Notes: generated from the letters alone by a model not told the origin. Positions 17,877 through 27,252 are shown, numbered from the stretch's first letter. The stretch: 62,952 bases of DNA from Actinomycetaceae bacterium (GCA_030532405.1 JAUNLF010000011.1:1-62952), one strand, 5' to 3'. Translations and numbers: made by a program.

Positions 17877-18540
17877 AGTTAGCCTGGTAATCGTCTCGCA
17901 CTCCAAAAAACTCGCCGAAGGCGTTGCCGAAGTCGCCGCGCAAATGGCGCCAGAAGTCGTCATCAAGCCGGCCGGTGGCACTGCCGACGGAGGAATCGGC
18001 ACCTCGTACGACCTCGTCGACAAAACTGTTGGTGAACTACTCGAAGACGGTCCCGTCGTGATCCTCACGGACCTGGGGTCGGCGACCCTAACTGTCGAAT
18101 CCGTTCTTGATTTCCTCGAGGACGAGCCCGCCTACTTTGCTGACGGGCCGCTCGTAGAAGGCGCTGTCGCGGCCGCCGTTGCCGCCCAGCAGGACAAGAG
18201 CGCAGAAGAAGTGGTTGCCGCCGCCACCGGTGCCGGCGCGTCTTGGGGATCACCCAACGGGTCAGCCCCGAACGCAAGCGGTGATGATTCCCAGGTGGCC
18301 GAGGGCGAAGCAACGCTCGCGGACCCCGACGGGCTACACGCCCGGCCCGCCGCCCTGGTCGCACGCTTCGTGTCAGACTTTGACGCGGAGGTAACGATCA
18401 ACGAAATCGCGGCGGACTCCGTCTTGTCGCTCATGGCACTTGGCGCCCGCCAGGGCGAAACCGTACAAATCAGGGCGACCGGGCCGCAGGCTCAAGAAGC
18501 GGTAACCGCTTTGATCGCAAAGCTAGAAGAACAACCCTAG
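17869..18540 (+). CDS. dhaM: PTS-dependent DhaM: EIIA-HPr fusion
   Basis: 223-aa phosphotransfer subunit. The N-terminal mannose-type EIIA domain has its phospho-His at H11 (VSHSKKLAEG). A Gly/Ala/Ser linker (about 115-145) leads to an HPr domain with the active His at H157 (GLHARPAALVARF). There is no EI domain as in E. coli DhaM, so phosphate must come from the general PTS enzyme I or HPr, not encoded here. ATG is preferred because it gives MAKVSLVIVSHS; it overlaps dhaL by 8 bp. Confidence 0.95.
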   Translation: MAKVSLVIVSHSKKLAEGVAEVAAQMAPEVVIKPAGGTADGGIGTSYDLVDKTVGELLEDGPVVILTDLGSATLTVESVLDFLEDEPAYFADGPLVEGAVAAAVAAQQDKSAEEVVAAATGAGASWGSPNGSAPNASGDDSQVAEGEATLADPDGLHARPAALVARFVSDFDAEVTINEIAADSVLSLMALGARQGETVQIRATGPQAQEAVTALIAKLEEQP

Positions 18541-18583
18541 GGGAGACCTAGAAGCTTTCTCTTCATATCGAGATAAATTGGCG

Positions 18584-18589
18584 TAGAAT
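18584..18589 (+). promoter_or_regulatory. -10 element of ndk
   Basis: TAGAAT 37 nt upstream of the ndk ATG in an AT-richer stretch. The -35 is not obvious. Confidence 0.45.
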
Positions 18590-18626
18590 CAAAACCGGAC
18601 ACGGATGTCAATTGAAAGGAAGGCTA

Positions 18627-19085
18627 ATGCCTACACCGGATCAGCTTGATGCAAACAAGGAGCACACCCTCGTACTCGTAAAGCCGGACGGCTACGAGCG
18701 CGGCCTTACCGGCGAGGTTATTCGCCGCATCGAGGCTAAGGGCTACAAGCTCAAGGGCCTAAAGATCAAGATGGCCAGCGAAGACTTGCTTGCCGAGCAT
18801 TACATCGAGCACAAGGAAAAGCACTTCTACAAGGACCTCGTAGCATACATGAGCTCCGACCTGGTCGTTGCAATCGTCGTTGAAGGCGACCGTGTAATCG
18901 AGGGCGTTCGCAACCTCATGGGCAACACCAACCCGACTCTTGCAGCACCCGGTACGATCCGTGGCGACCTCGGTCGCGACTGGGGCACCGGCAACGTGGA
19001 GAACATTGTTCACGGTTCGGACTCGCCGGCATCTGCCGATCGCGAGATCGCACTGTGGTTCCCCGAACTCGTTTGGAAAGAATAA
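18627..19085 (+). CDS. ndk: Nucleoside-diphosphate kinase
   Basis: 152-aa ping-pong kinase that balances NTP and dNTP pools. LVKPDGYERGLTGEVIRRIE and NPTLAAPGTIRGDL are conserved, and the phospho-acceptor His129 lies in NIVHGSDSPASA. The start ATG follows AAAGGAAGG; a longer frame beginning in the leader is rejected. The length is slightly above the usual 136-143 because of a short N-terminal tail (PTPDQLDANKEH). Confidence 0.96.
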   Translation: MPTPDQLDANKEHTLVLVKPDGYERGLTGEVIRRIEAKGYKLKGLKIKMASEDLLAEHYIEHKEKHFYKDLVAYMSSDLVVAIVVEGDRVIEGVRNLMGNTNPTLAAPGTIRGDLGRDWGTGNVENIVHGSDSPASADREIALWFPELVWKE

Positions 19086-19106
19086 CGATCCTTCCCTGTT
19101 TTCGCC

Positions 19107-19119
19107 TAAACTCTAAGGC
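19107..19119 (+). promoter_or_regulatory. Leaderless -10 of smc
   Basis: TAAACT (19107-19112), seven nucleotides, then the GTG. No SD is present. Confidence 0.65.
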
Positions 19120-22100
19120 GTGCACCTAAAAACCTTGACTTTGCGTGGTTTCAAGTCGTTTGCGTCGACTACCACGATGAACCTTGAACCCGGCATCACG
19201 TGTGTCGTGGGTCCAAACGGTTCGGGCAAGTCAAATGTTGTGGACGCTCTCGCCTGGGTTATGGGTGAGCAGGGTGCCAAAAATCTTCGCGGCGGTCAGA
19301 TGGCTGACGTCATCTTCGCCGGAACTTCTGGGCGCGCTCCGCTGGGGCGCGCCCAGGTGTCGTTAACCATCGATAACACCGATGGGGCGCTACCGATCGA
19401 CTACTCCGAAGTGACGATCTCGCGAACATTGTTTCGCGGCGGCGGATCCGAGTACTCAATCAACGGTACGCAGGTGCGTCTGCTGGACATTCAAGAGCTA
19501 CTGTCCGATACGGGTATGGGCCGCCAAATGCACGTTATCGTCGGGCAGGGCCAACTCGACGCCATCTTGGGGGCGGGCCCCGAAGAACGCCGCGGATTCA
19601 TCGAAGAAGCCGCCGGCGTTTTGAAGCACCGAAAGCGCAAGGAACGCGCCTTGCGAAAACTTGACTCCATGGAGGCGAACCTAGTTCGAGTTCGCGATCT
19701 AACCAACGAGATTCAACGCCAACTTCGCCCTCTTGCCCGTCAGGCTGAAACTGCCCGCAAAGCCGCCGTCATTCAAGCTGACGTGCGCGACGCCCGCGCG
19801 CGCATCCTGGCCGACGACGTGCAGAACCTCAAGGAACGACTGGAGGCCGGCAAAGCGTCGGGAAGCGCGGCCGAAGCTCGCAAAGACGCGTTAAACAAAG
19901 CGCTACAAGCAGCGCAGGGCCGGTTGGCAGATGCTGAAGAACTTGCCCGCAAGGGCACCCCCAGAACCCAGCACCTGACGCGTTTGTGGCAAGAGCTATC
20001 TTCGGTGCACGCATCGCTGATGACACTGTCGTCCGTGTCCGCCGAAAGGATTCGAAGCGCTTCGCACCCGGTGGCAGCGCCCCGCGTTGACATCGTGCAA
20101 CTCGACGAACGATCCCAGCAAGCTGGCGAAGAGGATGCGAAGCTACTGCGAGAGGTCGAGGAATCCGGCGCACGCTTAGCGCAGGCAGTGAAGGCGCGGG
20201 AGGACGCCGAAGCCCGGGCGCGTAAAGCGGGGGAGAAGGTCCGCCACCTGGAAGCGGAGCATTCAAACCGGCGCGAACACATTGCCCGCCTAATCGGCGA
20301 CGTAAATGCCGCCGAGCAATCCTTGCAATCCGCGCTGTCCGAAGTCGAACGTATGCGAGAAGCTGTCTCCCAAGCCGAGCAACGCACGTTAAACGCCCGC
20401 GCTGAGATGGAGGGGATGGCCGAAGAATCCCCGGACGATGAGGCCGCAAAAGCGCACGAGCAGGCAACGAAAACGCGCGATGACGCGCGGGACCTGGTTG
20501 ACCAGTTGCTCAATGAAGAACGCGAGGCCGAAGCAGCCCGCGCCACCTGGACAAGCCGGCGCGACACTCTGGCCCAGTCTTTGGAACCGGCCGACGCCAC
20601 CGCGGAACTGCTAAACGGTGAACACCCCGAAGTTAAGGGATCGCTCGCGCAGTTCGTGTCCGCCCAGTCGGGGTGGGAAAACGCCGTGACCGCGCTGCTT
20701 GAACCCTTTGCGGACGCCGCTGTGGTCACCTCTTTAGAGGCGGCCTCCAAACTCTTTAGCGACACCGGGCAACGCCGCATGGTCACCGCGTCTAGCGGGG
20801 CCGCCAAAGATGTGGAAATAACCGGCTTTACCTCCGCGTTGGATGTCGTGGAGTTTTCCACTGAAGTTGAATCGATCATGAGGGCGTTGCTCGCCGGCGC
20901 TGTCGTGTGTGAAACCGCCTCCGATGCCTTGGACGCCCTCAAAAATCCTTTGGTAACGCAGGCGGTAACGCGGCAGGGTGATATTTTGACGCCGGTGTCC
21001 GCGCGAACTTCGGGCGGAGAACACTCATCGGTGCTCGCGCGCCACGCGGACTATGAGCACGCGCGTAAAAAGGCCGATGAGGCCGATGCGCACCTGCGTG
21101 CGGTGTCCGAAAAGCTCGCGAAAGCCAGGAAGGCCTACGATGAGGCCCTGGTCGCGGCAAACCGTCAGCTTGTCGCCCTGCGCCAAGCGGACTCTGAACG
21201 TGCAAAACGCATGGAGGTACGCGCGCGGGCGACGTCGAAGTTGCGCTCCGCGGAAGGTGAAGAACAGCGCCTGCGCTCTGCGCTTCAAAAAGTCGAAGAC
21301 GGCATTGAGCGTGCGCGCACCCGACTTGATGAGGCGCGCGCAAAACAAGCGGGGGCCGAGGCGCTACCCGCTGTGGAAAACCCCGCGCAAGCACGCGAGG
21401 AAGCCGACAAACTAGAGGAATCGGCGCGTGAGGCGCGGGCGCTAGAGACGCAAACTCGCCTGGATATTCGCACCCTAGAAGAACAGTCCCACCGGGCGCG
21501 GGACCGGGCGCGTAGCCTGCGTCAGCAACTTGCGCGCGCGAGGGCCGACCTCGAAGAATACGAACGAAAAGAAGCCGCCCGCAAACGCGAACTTACGCGC
21601 CTAACCGACGCGCACGCCCGCGTTGAGATTCCAATCCACGTTGCGGAAACCGCGCTGGAACAGGCGGCCAGCGAACTTCGGGAAGCCGAAAGTGAACGCA
21701 CCGAAGCGTCAGAAGCCGCGGCTGCGGCCAGGCGTGAAGTTGACGACCTGCGCGCACAACTACTAGAAATCACGGACGCCGTACACCGCGACGTGATCGC
21801 ACTGCAAGAAGTGCAACTGCGATTCGAACACGTCACCACCACGGCGTTCAATGAGCTCGGCCTCGAAGTGCCCGAACTACTCGAAAAATACGGGCCCCAC
21901 AACCTTGTCGAGGCCGACGACCCCTACCCGTACGTTCGCGCCGAGCAAGAAAAACGGCTCGCCAAAGCGGAGCGCGCGCTCGACCGGCTAGGTAAAATCA
22001 ACCCGCTCGCGCTCGAAGAACACGACGCGCTATCCAAACGCCACCAGTTCCTAGCCGACCAGCTGCGCGACCTCGTAGAGTCCAAGAACGACCTGCTAAA

Positions 22101-22620
22101 TATTGTCGACGAAGTCGACGAGCGCGTCGAAGAAGTCTTCACCCAAGCATTCTTGGACACGCAAGAAGCGTTCAACCACGTGTTTGCGACACTATTCCCC
22201 GGAGGATCGGGCAAGCTCGTCCTCACGGACCCGGAAAAAATGCTGGAAACCGGTGTTGAAATCGAAGCCAGGCCAGCTGGAAAGAAAATCACGCGACTAT
22301 CCCTGCTATCCGGTGGTGAACGATCTCTCGCCGCACTCGCACTCCTAGTCGCAATTTTCAAAGCGAGGCCGTCACCGTTCTACGTACTCGACGAGGTTGA
22401 GGCGGCGCTCGACGACGTCAACCTGTCACGCCTGCTAACCATCTTCAAGGAACTACAGCAAGACTCTCAGCTGATCATCATCACGCACCAAAAACGCACA
22501 ATGAAAATAGCTGACGCCCTCTACGGCGTGACAATGCGCGGGGGAGTCACACAAGTGATTTCCTCCAAACTAAGCGACACGAAACAGGCACGCATGGAAG
22601 ACAAAGACGCCGTGTCATAG
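19120..22620 (+). CDS. smc: Chromosome segregation protein SMC
   Basis: 1166-aa condensin ATPase that organises and segregates the chromosome with ScpA/ScpB (not in this window). Walker A GPNGSGKSN starts at G31. Two long coiled-coil arms rich in Arg/Glu/Ala flank a hinge at about 490-640 (NGEHPEVKGSLAQFVSAQSG and following). The ABC signature LLSGGERSLAALAL is near 1063 and Walker B YVLDEVEAALDDVN near 1090. The GTG start is set by the leaderless promoter and the family opening MHLKTLTLRGFKSFA. Confidence 0.97.
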   Translation: MHLKTLTLRGFKSFASTTTMNLEPGITCVVGPNGSGKSNVVDALAWVMGEQGAKNLRGGQMADVIFAGTSGRAPLGRAQVSLTIDNTDGALPIDYSEVTISRTLFRGGGSEYSINGTQVRLLDIQELLSDTGMGRQMHVIVGQGQLDAILGAGPEERRGFIEEAAGVLKHRKRKERALRKLDSMEANLVRVRDLTNEIQRQLRPLARQAETARKAAVIQADVRDARARILADDVQNLKERLEAGKASGSAAEARKDALNKALQAAQGRLADAEELARKGTPRTQHLTRLWQELSSVHASLMTLSSVSAERIRSASHPVAAPRVDIVQLDERSQQAGEEDAKLLREVEESGARLAQAVKAREDAEARARKAGEKVRHLEAEHSNRREHIARLIGDVNAAEQSLQSALSEVERMREAVSQAEQRTLNARAEMEGMAEESPDDEAAKAHEQATKTRDDARDLVDQLLNEEREAEAARATWTSRRDTLAQSLEPADATAELLNGEHPEVKGSLAQFVSAQSGWENAVTALLEPFADAAVVTSLEAASKLFSDTGQRRMVTASSGAAKDVEITGFTSALDVVEFSTEVESIMRALLAGAVVCETASDALDALKNPLVTQAVTRQGDILTPVSARTSGGEHSSVLARHADYEHARKKADEADAHLRAVSEKLAKARKAYDEALVAANRQLVALRQADSERAKRMEVRARATSKLRSAEGEEQRLRSALQKVEDGIERARTRLDEARAKQAGAEALPAVENPAQAREEADKLEESAREARALETQTRLDIRTLEEQSHRARDRARSLRQQLARARADLEEYERKEAARKRELTRLTDAHARVEIPIHVAETALEQAASELREAESERTEASEAAAAARREVDDLRAQLLEITDAVHRDVIALQEVQLRFEHVTTTAFNELGLEVPELLEKYGPHNLVEADDPYPYVRAEQEKRLAKAERALDRLGKINPLALEEHDALSKRHQFLADQLRDLVESKNDLLNIVDEVDERVEEVFTQAFLDTQEAFNHVFATLFPGGSGKLVLTDPEKMLETGVEIEARPAGKKITRLSLLSGGERSLAALALLVAIFKARPSPFYVLDEVEAALDDVNLSRLLTIFKELQQDSQLIIITHQKRTMKIADALYGVTMRGGVTQVISSKLSDTKQARMEDKDAVS

Positions 22621-22691
22621 GTCATGATCACAAACCTATAACCGCCCGTGTCCACGCTTGAAAAACTCTCGAAATCTGTAAACCTGTAAGG

Positions 22692-22991
22692 GTGCTTCAA
22701 CCCGCGTTCTTCATGCTTGTCACGCTGACTGCCATAGTTGCACTGGCGGTGGGCGTGTTGATCATCTTGCTTGTAACTAGGCGCTCGGTTTCCGACTGGC
22801 AAATCCACATTTCCGAAACCACGAGCGAGTGGAAAAAGAACAACGCTGAAGATCGCGAACCCCCGTTCGTTGAGCCGCGCACGTCCTCGCTACAAGAGGT
22901 ACTGAAAGAAGAAAGCCGACAGGGCTCCGCGTACCTGCGGGCCGACGAGCTTCCCGCGTTTGATCAACGTCACGAATCGACCAAGAAGTAA
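22692..22991 (+). CDS. Small single-pass membrane protein, unknown
   Basis: 99-aa hypothetical protein. One strong N-terminal hydrophobic helix (about residues 6-29: FFMLVTLTAIVALAVGVLII) is followed by RR and a charged, Glu-rich cytosolic tail. GTG start; an internal ATG giving MLVTLTAIV is possible. The upstream TAAACC is only a poor leaderless -10. It lies between smc and ftsY in the same direction. I do not recognise a family. The membrane-helix-plus-charged-tail pattern makes it more credible than a chance frame. Confidence 0.55.
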   Translation: MLQPAFFMLVTLTAIVALAVGVLIILLVTRRSVSDWQIHISETTSEWKKNNAEDREPPFVEPRTSSLQEVLKEESRQGSAYLRADELPAFDQRHESTKK

Positions 22992-23009
22992 CACTGGCAT
23001 TGGTCAACC

Positions 23010-23035
23010 GCCCTAATGTGCGTAATCATTAGGGC
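23010..23035. repeat. Inverted repeat abutting the ftsY start codon
   Basis: GCCCTAATG (23010-23018), TGCGTAAT, CATTAGGGC (23027-23035): perfect 9-bp arms ending one base before the ATG. TAATGT at 23014-23019 could be a -10, so the repeat may be an operator or may fold in a short 5' end. Confidence 0.55.
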
Positions 23036-24361
23036 ATGGACGTATTTCTTGATTTCTTGTCAACGACACCGGGCATAATCTCGGTTGTCATCGCCGTACT
23101 CGCCATCATTGGCATCGGCGTTGGAATTTCCAAGTCGCGAAAGCCCGAGCTGCCGCCCGCCGAACCTAAGCGCGAGATTGAACGCAGTGAGGGCGCCCCC
23201 GAGCAGACCGCCGGAGAACCCGAAACCGCGGAGCCAGCACCTGCGCCCGAAGGCGCGGTAGAGCCGAGCGAAGGTGAAGTAGCGCCGGCGGGCGAAGAGG
23301 ATCAGCCGCTAGAACCAGACCACACGGACACCACCGACCAGGTGGAGGCCGGCCCTGAAGAGGCCGAGCTCGAAGAAGGATCCACGCTAGAAGCTGAACC
23401 GGACATTGAGGAACAACTCGATGAGCCCGAATCCGCGCCGAGCCGCATGCAGCGCCTGCGCTCACGCCTGGCCGGTTCGGGCCGAATCGGATCCGCCCTG
23501 CTGGCCATCTTGTCGCGCGGTGACCTGTCCGAGGAAGACTGGGAAGACCTCGAAGACACCCTGCTCATGGCCGACCTGGGTCTGGATGCGACCGAGGAAG
23601 TCATGGAAAACCTGCGCACCCAGGTGAAGGTCCACGACACTTCCGACCCCGAACAGGTTCGCGAACTGCTCCGTCAAGAGCTACTCAAGGTAGTAAACCC
23701 CGACATGGACCGCTCCTTGAACCTAGACCGCGTCGACACCGAAGAGGGCCACAACCCCGCCGTTGTTCTAATGGTCGGCGTGAACGGCACCGGCAAGACC
23801 ACCACGGTGGGTAAGCTCGCCCGCCTGCTGGTTGCAGAAGACAAGTCCGTAATCCTTGGCGCCGCCGACACGTTCCGCGCGGCCGCAGCCGAACAACTCA
23901 CGACGTGGGGCAACCGCGTCGGCGTTGAAACAATTGCATCCGACGTAGAGGGCGCCGATCCGGCCTCCGTCGCATTCGACGCTGTCAAAACCGGGCGTGA
24001 ACAGGGCGTTGACATCGTCCTGGTTGACACGGCTGGCCGCCTGCAAAACAAGTCCACCCTGATGGATGAGCTTGGCAAGGTAAAGCGCGTCATGGAAAAG
24101 CAGTGCCCGATCGCGGAAACCCTGCTGGTACTCGACGCCACGACGGGCCAGAACGGCTTGCGACAGGCGGAAGTCTTCGCGCAAGTTGTCGACGTGACCG
24201 GCGTCGTCCTCACAAAACTCGACGGGTCCGCGAAGGGCGGCATCGTAGTCTCCGTCCAACGCCAGCTCGGCGTCCCCGTCAAACTGGTTGGCCTCGGAGA
24301 AGGCGCCGACGACCTCGCCCCGTTTAATCCCGTAGACTTCGTTAACGCAATCGTTGGCTGA
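23036..24361 (+). CDS. ftsY: Signal recognition particle receptor FtsY
   Basis: 441-aa SRP receptor GTPase that brings ribosome-nascent-chain complexes to SecYEG. An N-terminal membrane helix (IISVVIAVLAIIGIGVGIS) precedes a long acidic Glu/Pro/Ala-rich A domain to about 135. The NG domain follows with G1 GVNGTGKTTTVGKLARLL (from 248), DTFRAAAAEQL, DTAGRLQNKSTLM and TKLDGSAKGG. There is no convincing SD, so the start could be weakly led or leaderless. The partner ffh follows 57 bp downstream. Confidence 0.96.
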   Translation: MDVFLDFLSTTPGIISVVIAVLAIIGIGVGISKSRKPELPPAEPKREIERSEGAPEQTAGEPETAEPAPAPEGAVEPSEGEVAPAGEEDQPLEPDHTDTTDQVEAGPEEAELEEGSTLEAEPDIEEQLDEPESAPSRMQRLRSRLAGSGRIGSALLAILSRGDLSEEDWEDLEDTLLMADLGLDATEEVMENLRTQVKVHDTSDPEQVRELLRQELLKVVNPDMDRSLNLDRVDTEEGHNPAVVLMVGVNGTGKTTTVGKLARLLVAEDKSVILGAADTFRAAAAEQLTTWGNRVGVETIASDVEGADPASVAFDAVKTGREQGVDIVLVDTAGRLQNKSTLMDELGKVKRVMEKQCPIAETLLVLDATTGQNGLRQAEVFAQVVDVTGVVLTKLDGSAKGGIVVSVQRQLGVPVKLVGLGEGADDLAPFNPVDFVNAIVG

Positions 24362-24418
24362 TAGTTCCATCGGTTAAGGTAATAGTTGTTAAGTTAAGCC
24401 CACAGGAACGACCAAACA

Positions 24419-25999
24419 GTGTTTCAAAACCTATCTGATCGACTAACAGATTCCTTCCGCCAACTGCGCGGCAAAGGAATCATCACCGACGCTGACATTG
24501 ACGCAACCGCTTCGGACATTCGTCGAGCACTGCTGGACGCGGACGTCTCGCTACCAGTTGTTCGTCAATTTACGAGGACGATCCGGGAAAAGGCTCGCGG
24601 TGTAACCGTAACTAAGGGTCTGAATCCCGGCCAGCAGGTTGTGCGGGTTGTACACGACGAGCTGGTTGACGTGCTCGGTGGGGAAACGCGCGAACTGAAC
24701 TTCGCGCACCGCGGCCCCACGGTGTTCATGCTTGCCGGTCTGCAGGGTGCTGGTAAGACCACGCTTGCGGGCAAGCTGGGCCACTGGATGACGGAAGAGG
24801 GCAAGCGCGTCCTGCTAGTTGCTTCCGACCTCCAGCGCCCAAACGCTGTAACCCAGCTTGAGGTTTTAGGCCAGCGCGCCGGTGTTGACGTGTGGGCACC
24901 GGAGCCGGGCAACGGTGTGGGCGACCCGGTGCACGTGGCTCGCACCGGCCTCAACCACGCTATCGAGAACGGCTACGACCTCGTAATCGTCGATACTGCG
25001 GGCCGACTGGGTGTCGACGAGGAAATGATGGAGCAGGCGCGAAACATTCGCGACGCTGTTAACCCTCACGAAATCCTGTTCGTGCTTGACGCGATGGTCG
25101 GTCAAGACGCGGTTCAAACTTCGGTTGCGTTCCGCGACGGTGTCGGCTTCACGGGTGTCGTCCTGTCGAAGCTCGACGGTGACGCTCGCGGTGGTGCCGC
25201 GCTGTCGGTGCGCGGGGTTACGGGCCAGCCGATCCTGTTTGCCTCCACCGGTGAGGGCCTAGAAGACTTTGAGCGGTTCCACCCCGACCGCATGGCTGGC
25301 CGAATCCTGGACATGGGTGACATCCTCACCCTTATCGAGCAGGCGGAAAAGAAGATCGACCAGGCCGAGGCCGAAGAGGTCGCCGCGAAGGCGATGTCGG
25401 GTGACCTGACGCTGGATGACTTCCTGAGCCAGCTGCAACAGATCCGCAAACTCGGGTCGATGAAGAAACTGCTAGGCATGATGCCCGGAATCGGGCAGAT
25501 GCGCGAGCAGCTTGAAAACTTTGATGAGCGCGAAGTTAACCGCATCGAAGCGATCGTGCGTTCGATGACGCCGGCGGAACGTGAAAACGTGAAGATCCTG
25601 GACGGTTCGCGCAGGCGTCGTATCGCGATGGGTTCGGGTACGACGGTCGCGGAGGTCAACGGCCTCGTCAAGCGTTTTGAAGCCGCTAAGGAAATGATGA
25701 AGCGCATGGGCTCCGGCGGTGGAATGCCCGGCATGGGTGGTATGCCCGGGTTTGGAAACCTGGCCGGCGGTGGTAAGAGGTCGAAGGCCCGCCAGCCCAA
25801 GAAGAACAAGAAGCGTTCAAAGTCCGGCGTGTCCGGCAACCCGGCGAAGCGCCGCCAGCAGGAGCTAAAGGCGATGCTTCCGAAGGAGCATCAGAAGGGC
25901 TCTGCGTTCGGAGTTCCGCAAGACGCTCCGCGCCCGACCATGGACGACCTGCCGGACGACGTGAAGCGCATGCTCGGCGGCTTTGGTGGCGCCAGGTGA
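24419..25999 (+). CDS. ffh: Signal recognition particle protein (SRP54)
   Basis: 526-aa GTPase that binds 4.5S RNA and signal sequences. G1 [15 protein letters not shown] starts at G107. DTAGRLGVDEEMM, SKLDGDARGGAALS and the Met-rich M domain with GGGMPGMGGMPGFGNL are present. The tail is basic and ends VKRMLGGFGGAR. The start is GTG with AGGAA about 12 nt upstream. Its last codons overlap a possible GTG start of the amidohydrolase. I see no 4.5S RNA gene in the window. Confidence 0.96.
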   Translation: MFQNLSDRLTDSFRQLRGKGIITDADIDATASDIRRALLDADVSLPVVRQFTRTIREKARGVTVTKGLNPGQQVVRVVHDELVDVLGGETRELNFAHRGPTVFMLAGLQGAGKTTLAGKLGHWMTEEGKRVLLVASDLQRPNAVTQLEVLGQRAGVDVWAPEPGNGVGDPVHVARTGLNHAIENGYDLVIVDTAGRLGVDEEMMEQARNIRDAVNPHEILFVLDAMVGQDAVQTSVAFRDGVGFTGVVLSKLDGDARGGAALSVRGVTGQPILFASTGEGLEDFERFHPDRMAGRILDMGDILTLIEQAEKKIDQAEAEEVAAKAMSGDLTLDDFLSQLQQIRKLGSMKKLLGMMPGIGQMREQLENFDEREVNRIEAIVRSMTPAERENVKILDGSRRRRIAMGSGTTVAEVNGLVKRFEAAKEMMKRMGSGGGMPGMGGMPGFGNLAGGGKRSKARQPKKNKKRSKSGVSGNPAKRRQQELKAMLPKEHQKGSAFGVPQDAPRPTMDDLPDDVKRMLGGFGGAR

Positions 26000-26030
26000 C
26001 GCGCCTAGAAGGTTTTGCCCTGTGGGCTTC

Positions 26031-26055
26031 AGACTCCCCGGTTTTCGGGGAGTCT
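26031..26055 (+). terminator. Hairpin after ffh, inside the 5' part of the next frame
   Basis: AGACTCCCCG-GTTTT-CGGGGAGTCT: perfect 10-bp arms 32 nt after the ffh stop, followed by only a weak TCCC tail. As a terminator it would separate ffh from the amidohydrolase. Confidence 0.6.
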
Positions 26056-26076
26056 TCCCATATCCTCACCGGACCC

Positions 26077-27159
26077 GTGAACGCGTCGGCTTCCGTAAGC
26101 CAGCCGCACCGCTGGATTTACGGCGAGTTCGAAATCAGGGACGGCAAAATTTTCCTCGTATCAAAGGGCGATCCTGCAACCGCTGCGGGCGTGGGGGACC
26201 GTTGGATTATCCCCGGCCTGGTGGACGTCCACTGTCACATTGGCATGGCGAAGACCGGCGCTGTGGAGGGCGAAGAGATGCTCGCTCAAGCTCACGCCGA
26301 CCGTGACAGCGGAGTGCTGTTAGTGCGCGACTGCGGGATTCCCGGAGACAACTCGTGGATCAGCGGTCGCGCGGACGGTCTTACCATCTTGCGAGCCGGC
26401 CGCCACATTGCGAAGCCAAAGCGGTACATACGCGGGTACGCCCTCGAAATCGAAGATCGGGACCTGCCCGAGGCAATGGCCGCGCAGGCGCGCGTGGGTG
26501 ACGGTTGGGTGAAGATCGTGGGGGACTGGATCGACCGCGCAAACGGTGTGGATTCGGATTTGGACCCGCTGTGGTCTGCCTCCGCCCTGAAAGAGGGCGT
26601 TGCCGCCGCGCACGAGGCGGGCGCCCGCGTCACCGTGCACACCTTCAGCCGCAAAGCTATTGATGACCTTTTGGAGGCCGGGGTCGACTGCATAGAGCAC
26701 GGCACGGGCATGACGCCAGACCACATTGTCGAGGCTGCCAGGCTCGGGATTGCTGTGACGCCAACGCTCATGCAGGTTGCACTGTTCCCGCAGTTCTCGA
26801 AAGCGGCGGGCGCAAAATACCCGGTGTACGCGTCGACGATGGCGAAACTGTGGGCCGCGCACGAGGACACGCTACAGCGGTTCTTGGATGCCGGCGTCCA
26901 GCTGTTGCCCGGCACTGATTCGGGCGGCTACCAAAGCCACGGTCAGATGGCCCGCGAACTTCAAATGTGGACGTCGATGGGCCTTAGCGCAAGCGACATT
27001 TTGGATCTTGCGACATGGAGGGCGCGCGAGTTCCTGGGTGCGCCCGGCCTATCCGACGGGGCGGACGCCGACCTGGTCGTGTTTGACCGCGACCCGCGCG
27101 AAGACATCGGCGTACTCGCCACCCCGACCGCGGTCTACTACCGCGGCCAGCAGCGCTAG
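26077..27159 (+). CDS. Amidohydrolase family protein (metal-dependent)
   Basis: TIM-barrel hydrolase of the imidazolonepropionase/prolidase-like amidohydrolase branch; substrate unknown. Metal ligands: DVHCH (H79 and H81 if counted from the upstream GTG at 25996), WVKIVGDW with a possible carboxylated Lys, TVHTFS, IEHGTGM and GTDSGG. The frame opens at 25996 (387 aa, 4-bp overlap with ffh), but its first 27 codons span a 10-bp hairpin. TATCCT at 26061 followed by GTG 26077 suggests this shorter 360-aa product. The C-terminus returns to the beta-sandwich (ADADLVVFDRDP). Confidence 0.82.
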   Translation: MNASASVSQPHRWIYGEFEIRDGKIFLVSKGDPATAAGVGDRWIIPGLVDVHCHIGMAKTGAVEGEEMLAQAHADRDSGVLLVRDCGIPGDNSWISGRADGLTILRAGRHIAKPKRYIRGYALEIEDRDLPEAMAAQARVGDGWVKIVGDWIDRANGVDSDLDPLWSASALKEGVAAAHEAGARVTVHTFSRKAIDDLLEAGVDCIEHGTGMTPDHIVEAARLGIAVTPTLMQVALFPQFSKAAGAKYPVYASTMAKLWAAHEDTLQRFLDAGVQLLPGTDSGGYQSHGQMARELQMWTSMGLSASDILDLATWRAREFLGAPGLSDGADADLVVFDRDPREDIGVLATPTAVYYRGQQR

Positions 27160-27182
27160 ACCTGCCGGGCAGTGATGCCAAA

Positions 27183-27207
27183 CCCGGGCGCCCTTGGGAC
27201 GCCCGGG
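27183..27207. terminator. Convergent hairpin between amidohydrolase and IMPase genes
   Basis: CCCGGGCG and CGCCCGGG arms, with inner CCC-TT-GGG, form a near-continuous GC stem between two 3' ends. No T-run is present on either strand, so termination efficiency is uncertain. Confidence 0.5.
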
Positions 27208-27252
27208 CTATCTCGCAAACTACTTACCCGCGGGTGGCCGGAAATCAGGGGA

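Noticed and set aside
19773-20942. 389-aa Ser/Ala-rich open frame antisense to smc
   Set aside because: Low-complexity mirror of the coiled-coil codons; SMC is clearly coded on the other strand.
24362-24418. 4.5S RNA gene next to ffh
   Set aside because: The conserved GGAAGCAGC-type loop is absent here and I did not see it elsewhere in the window.
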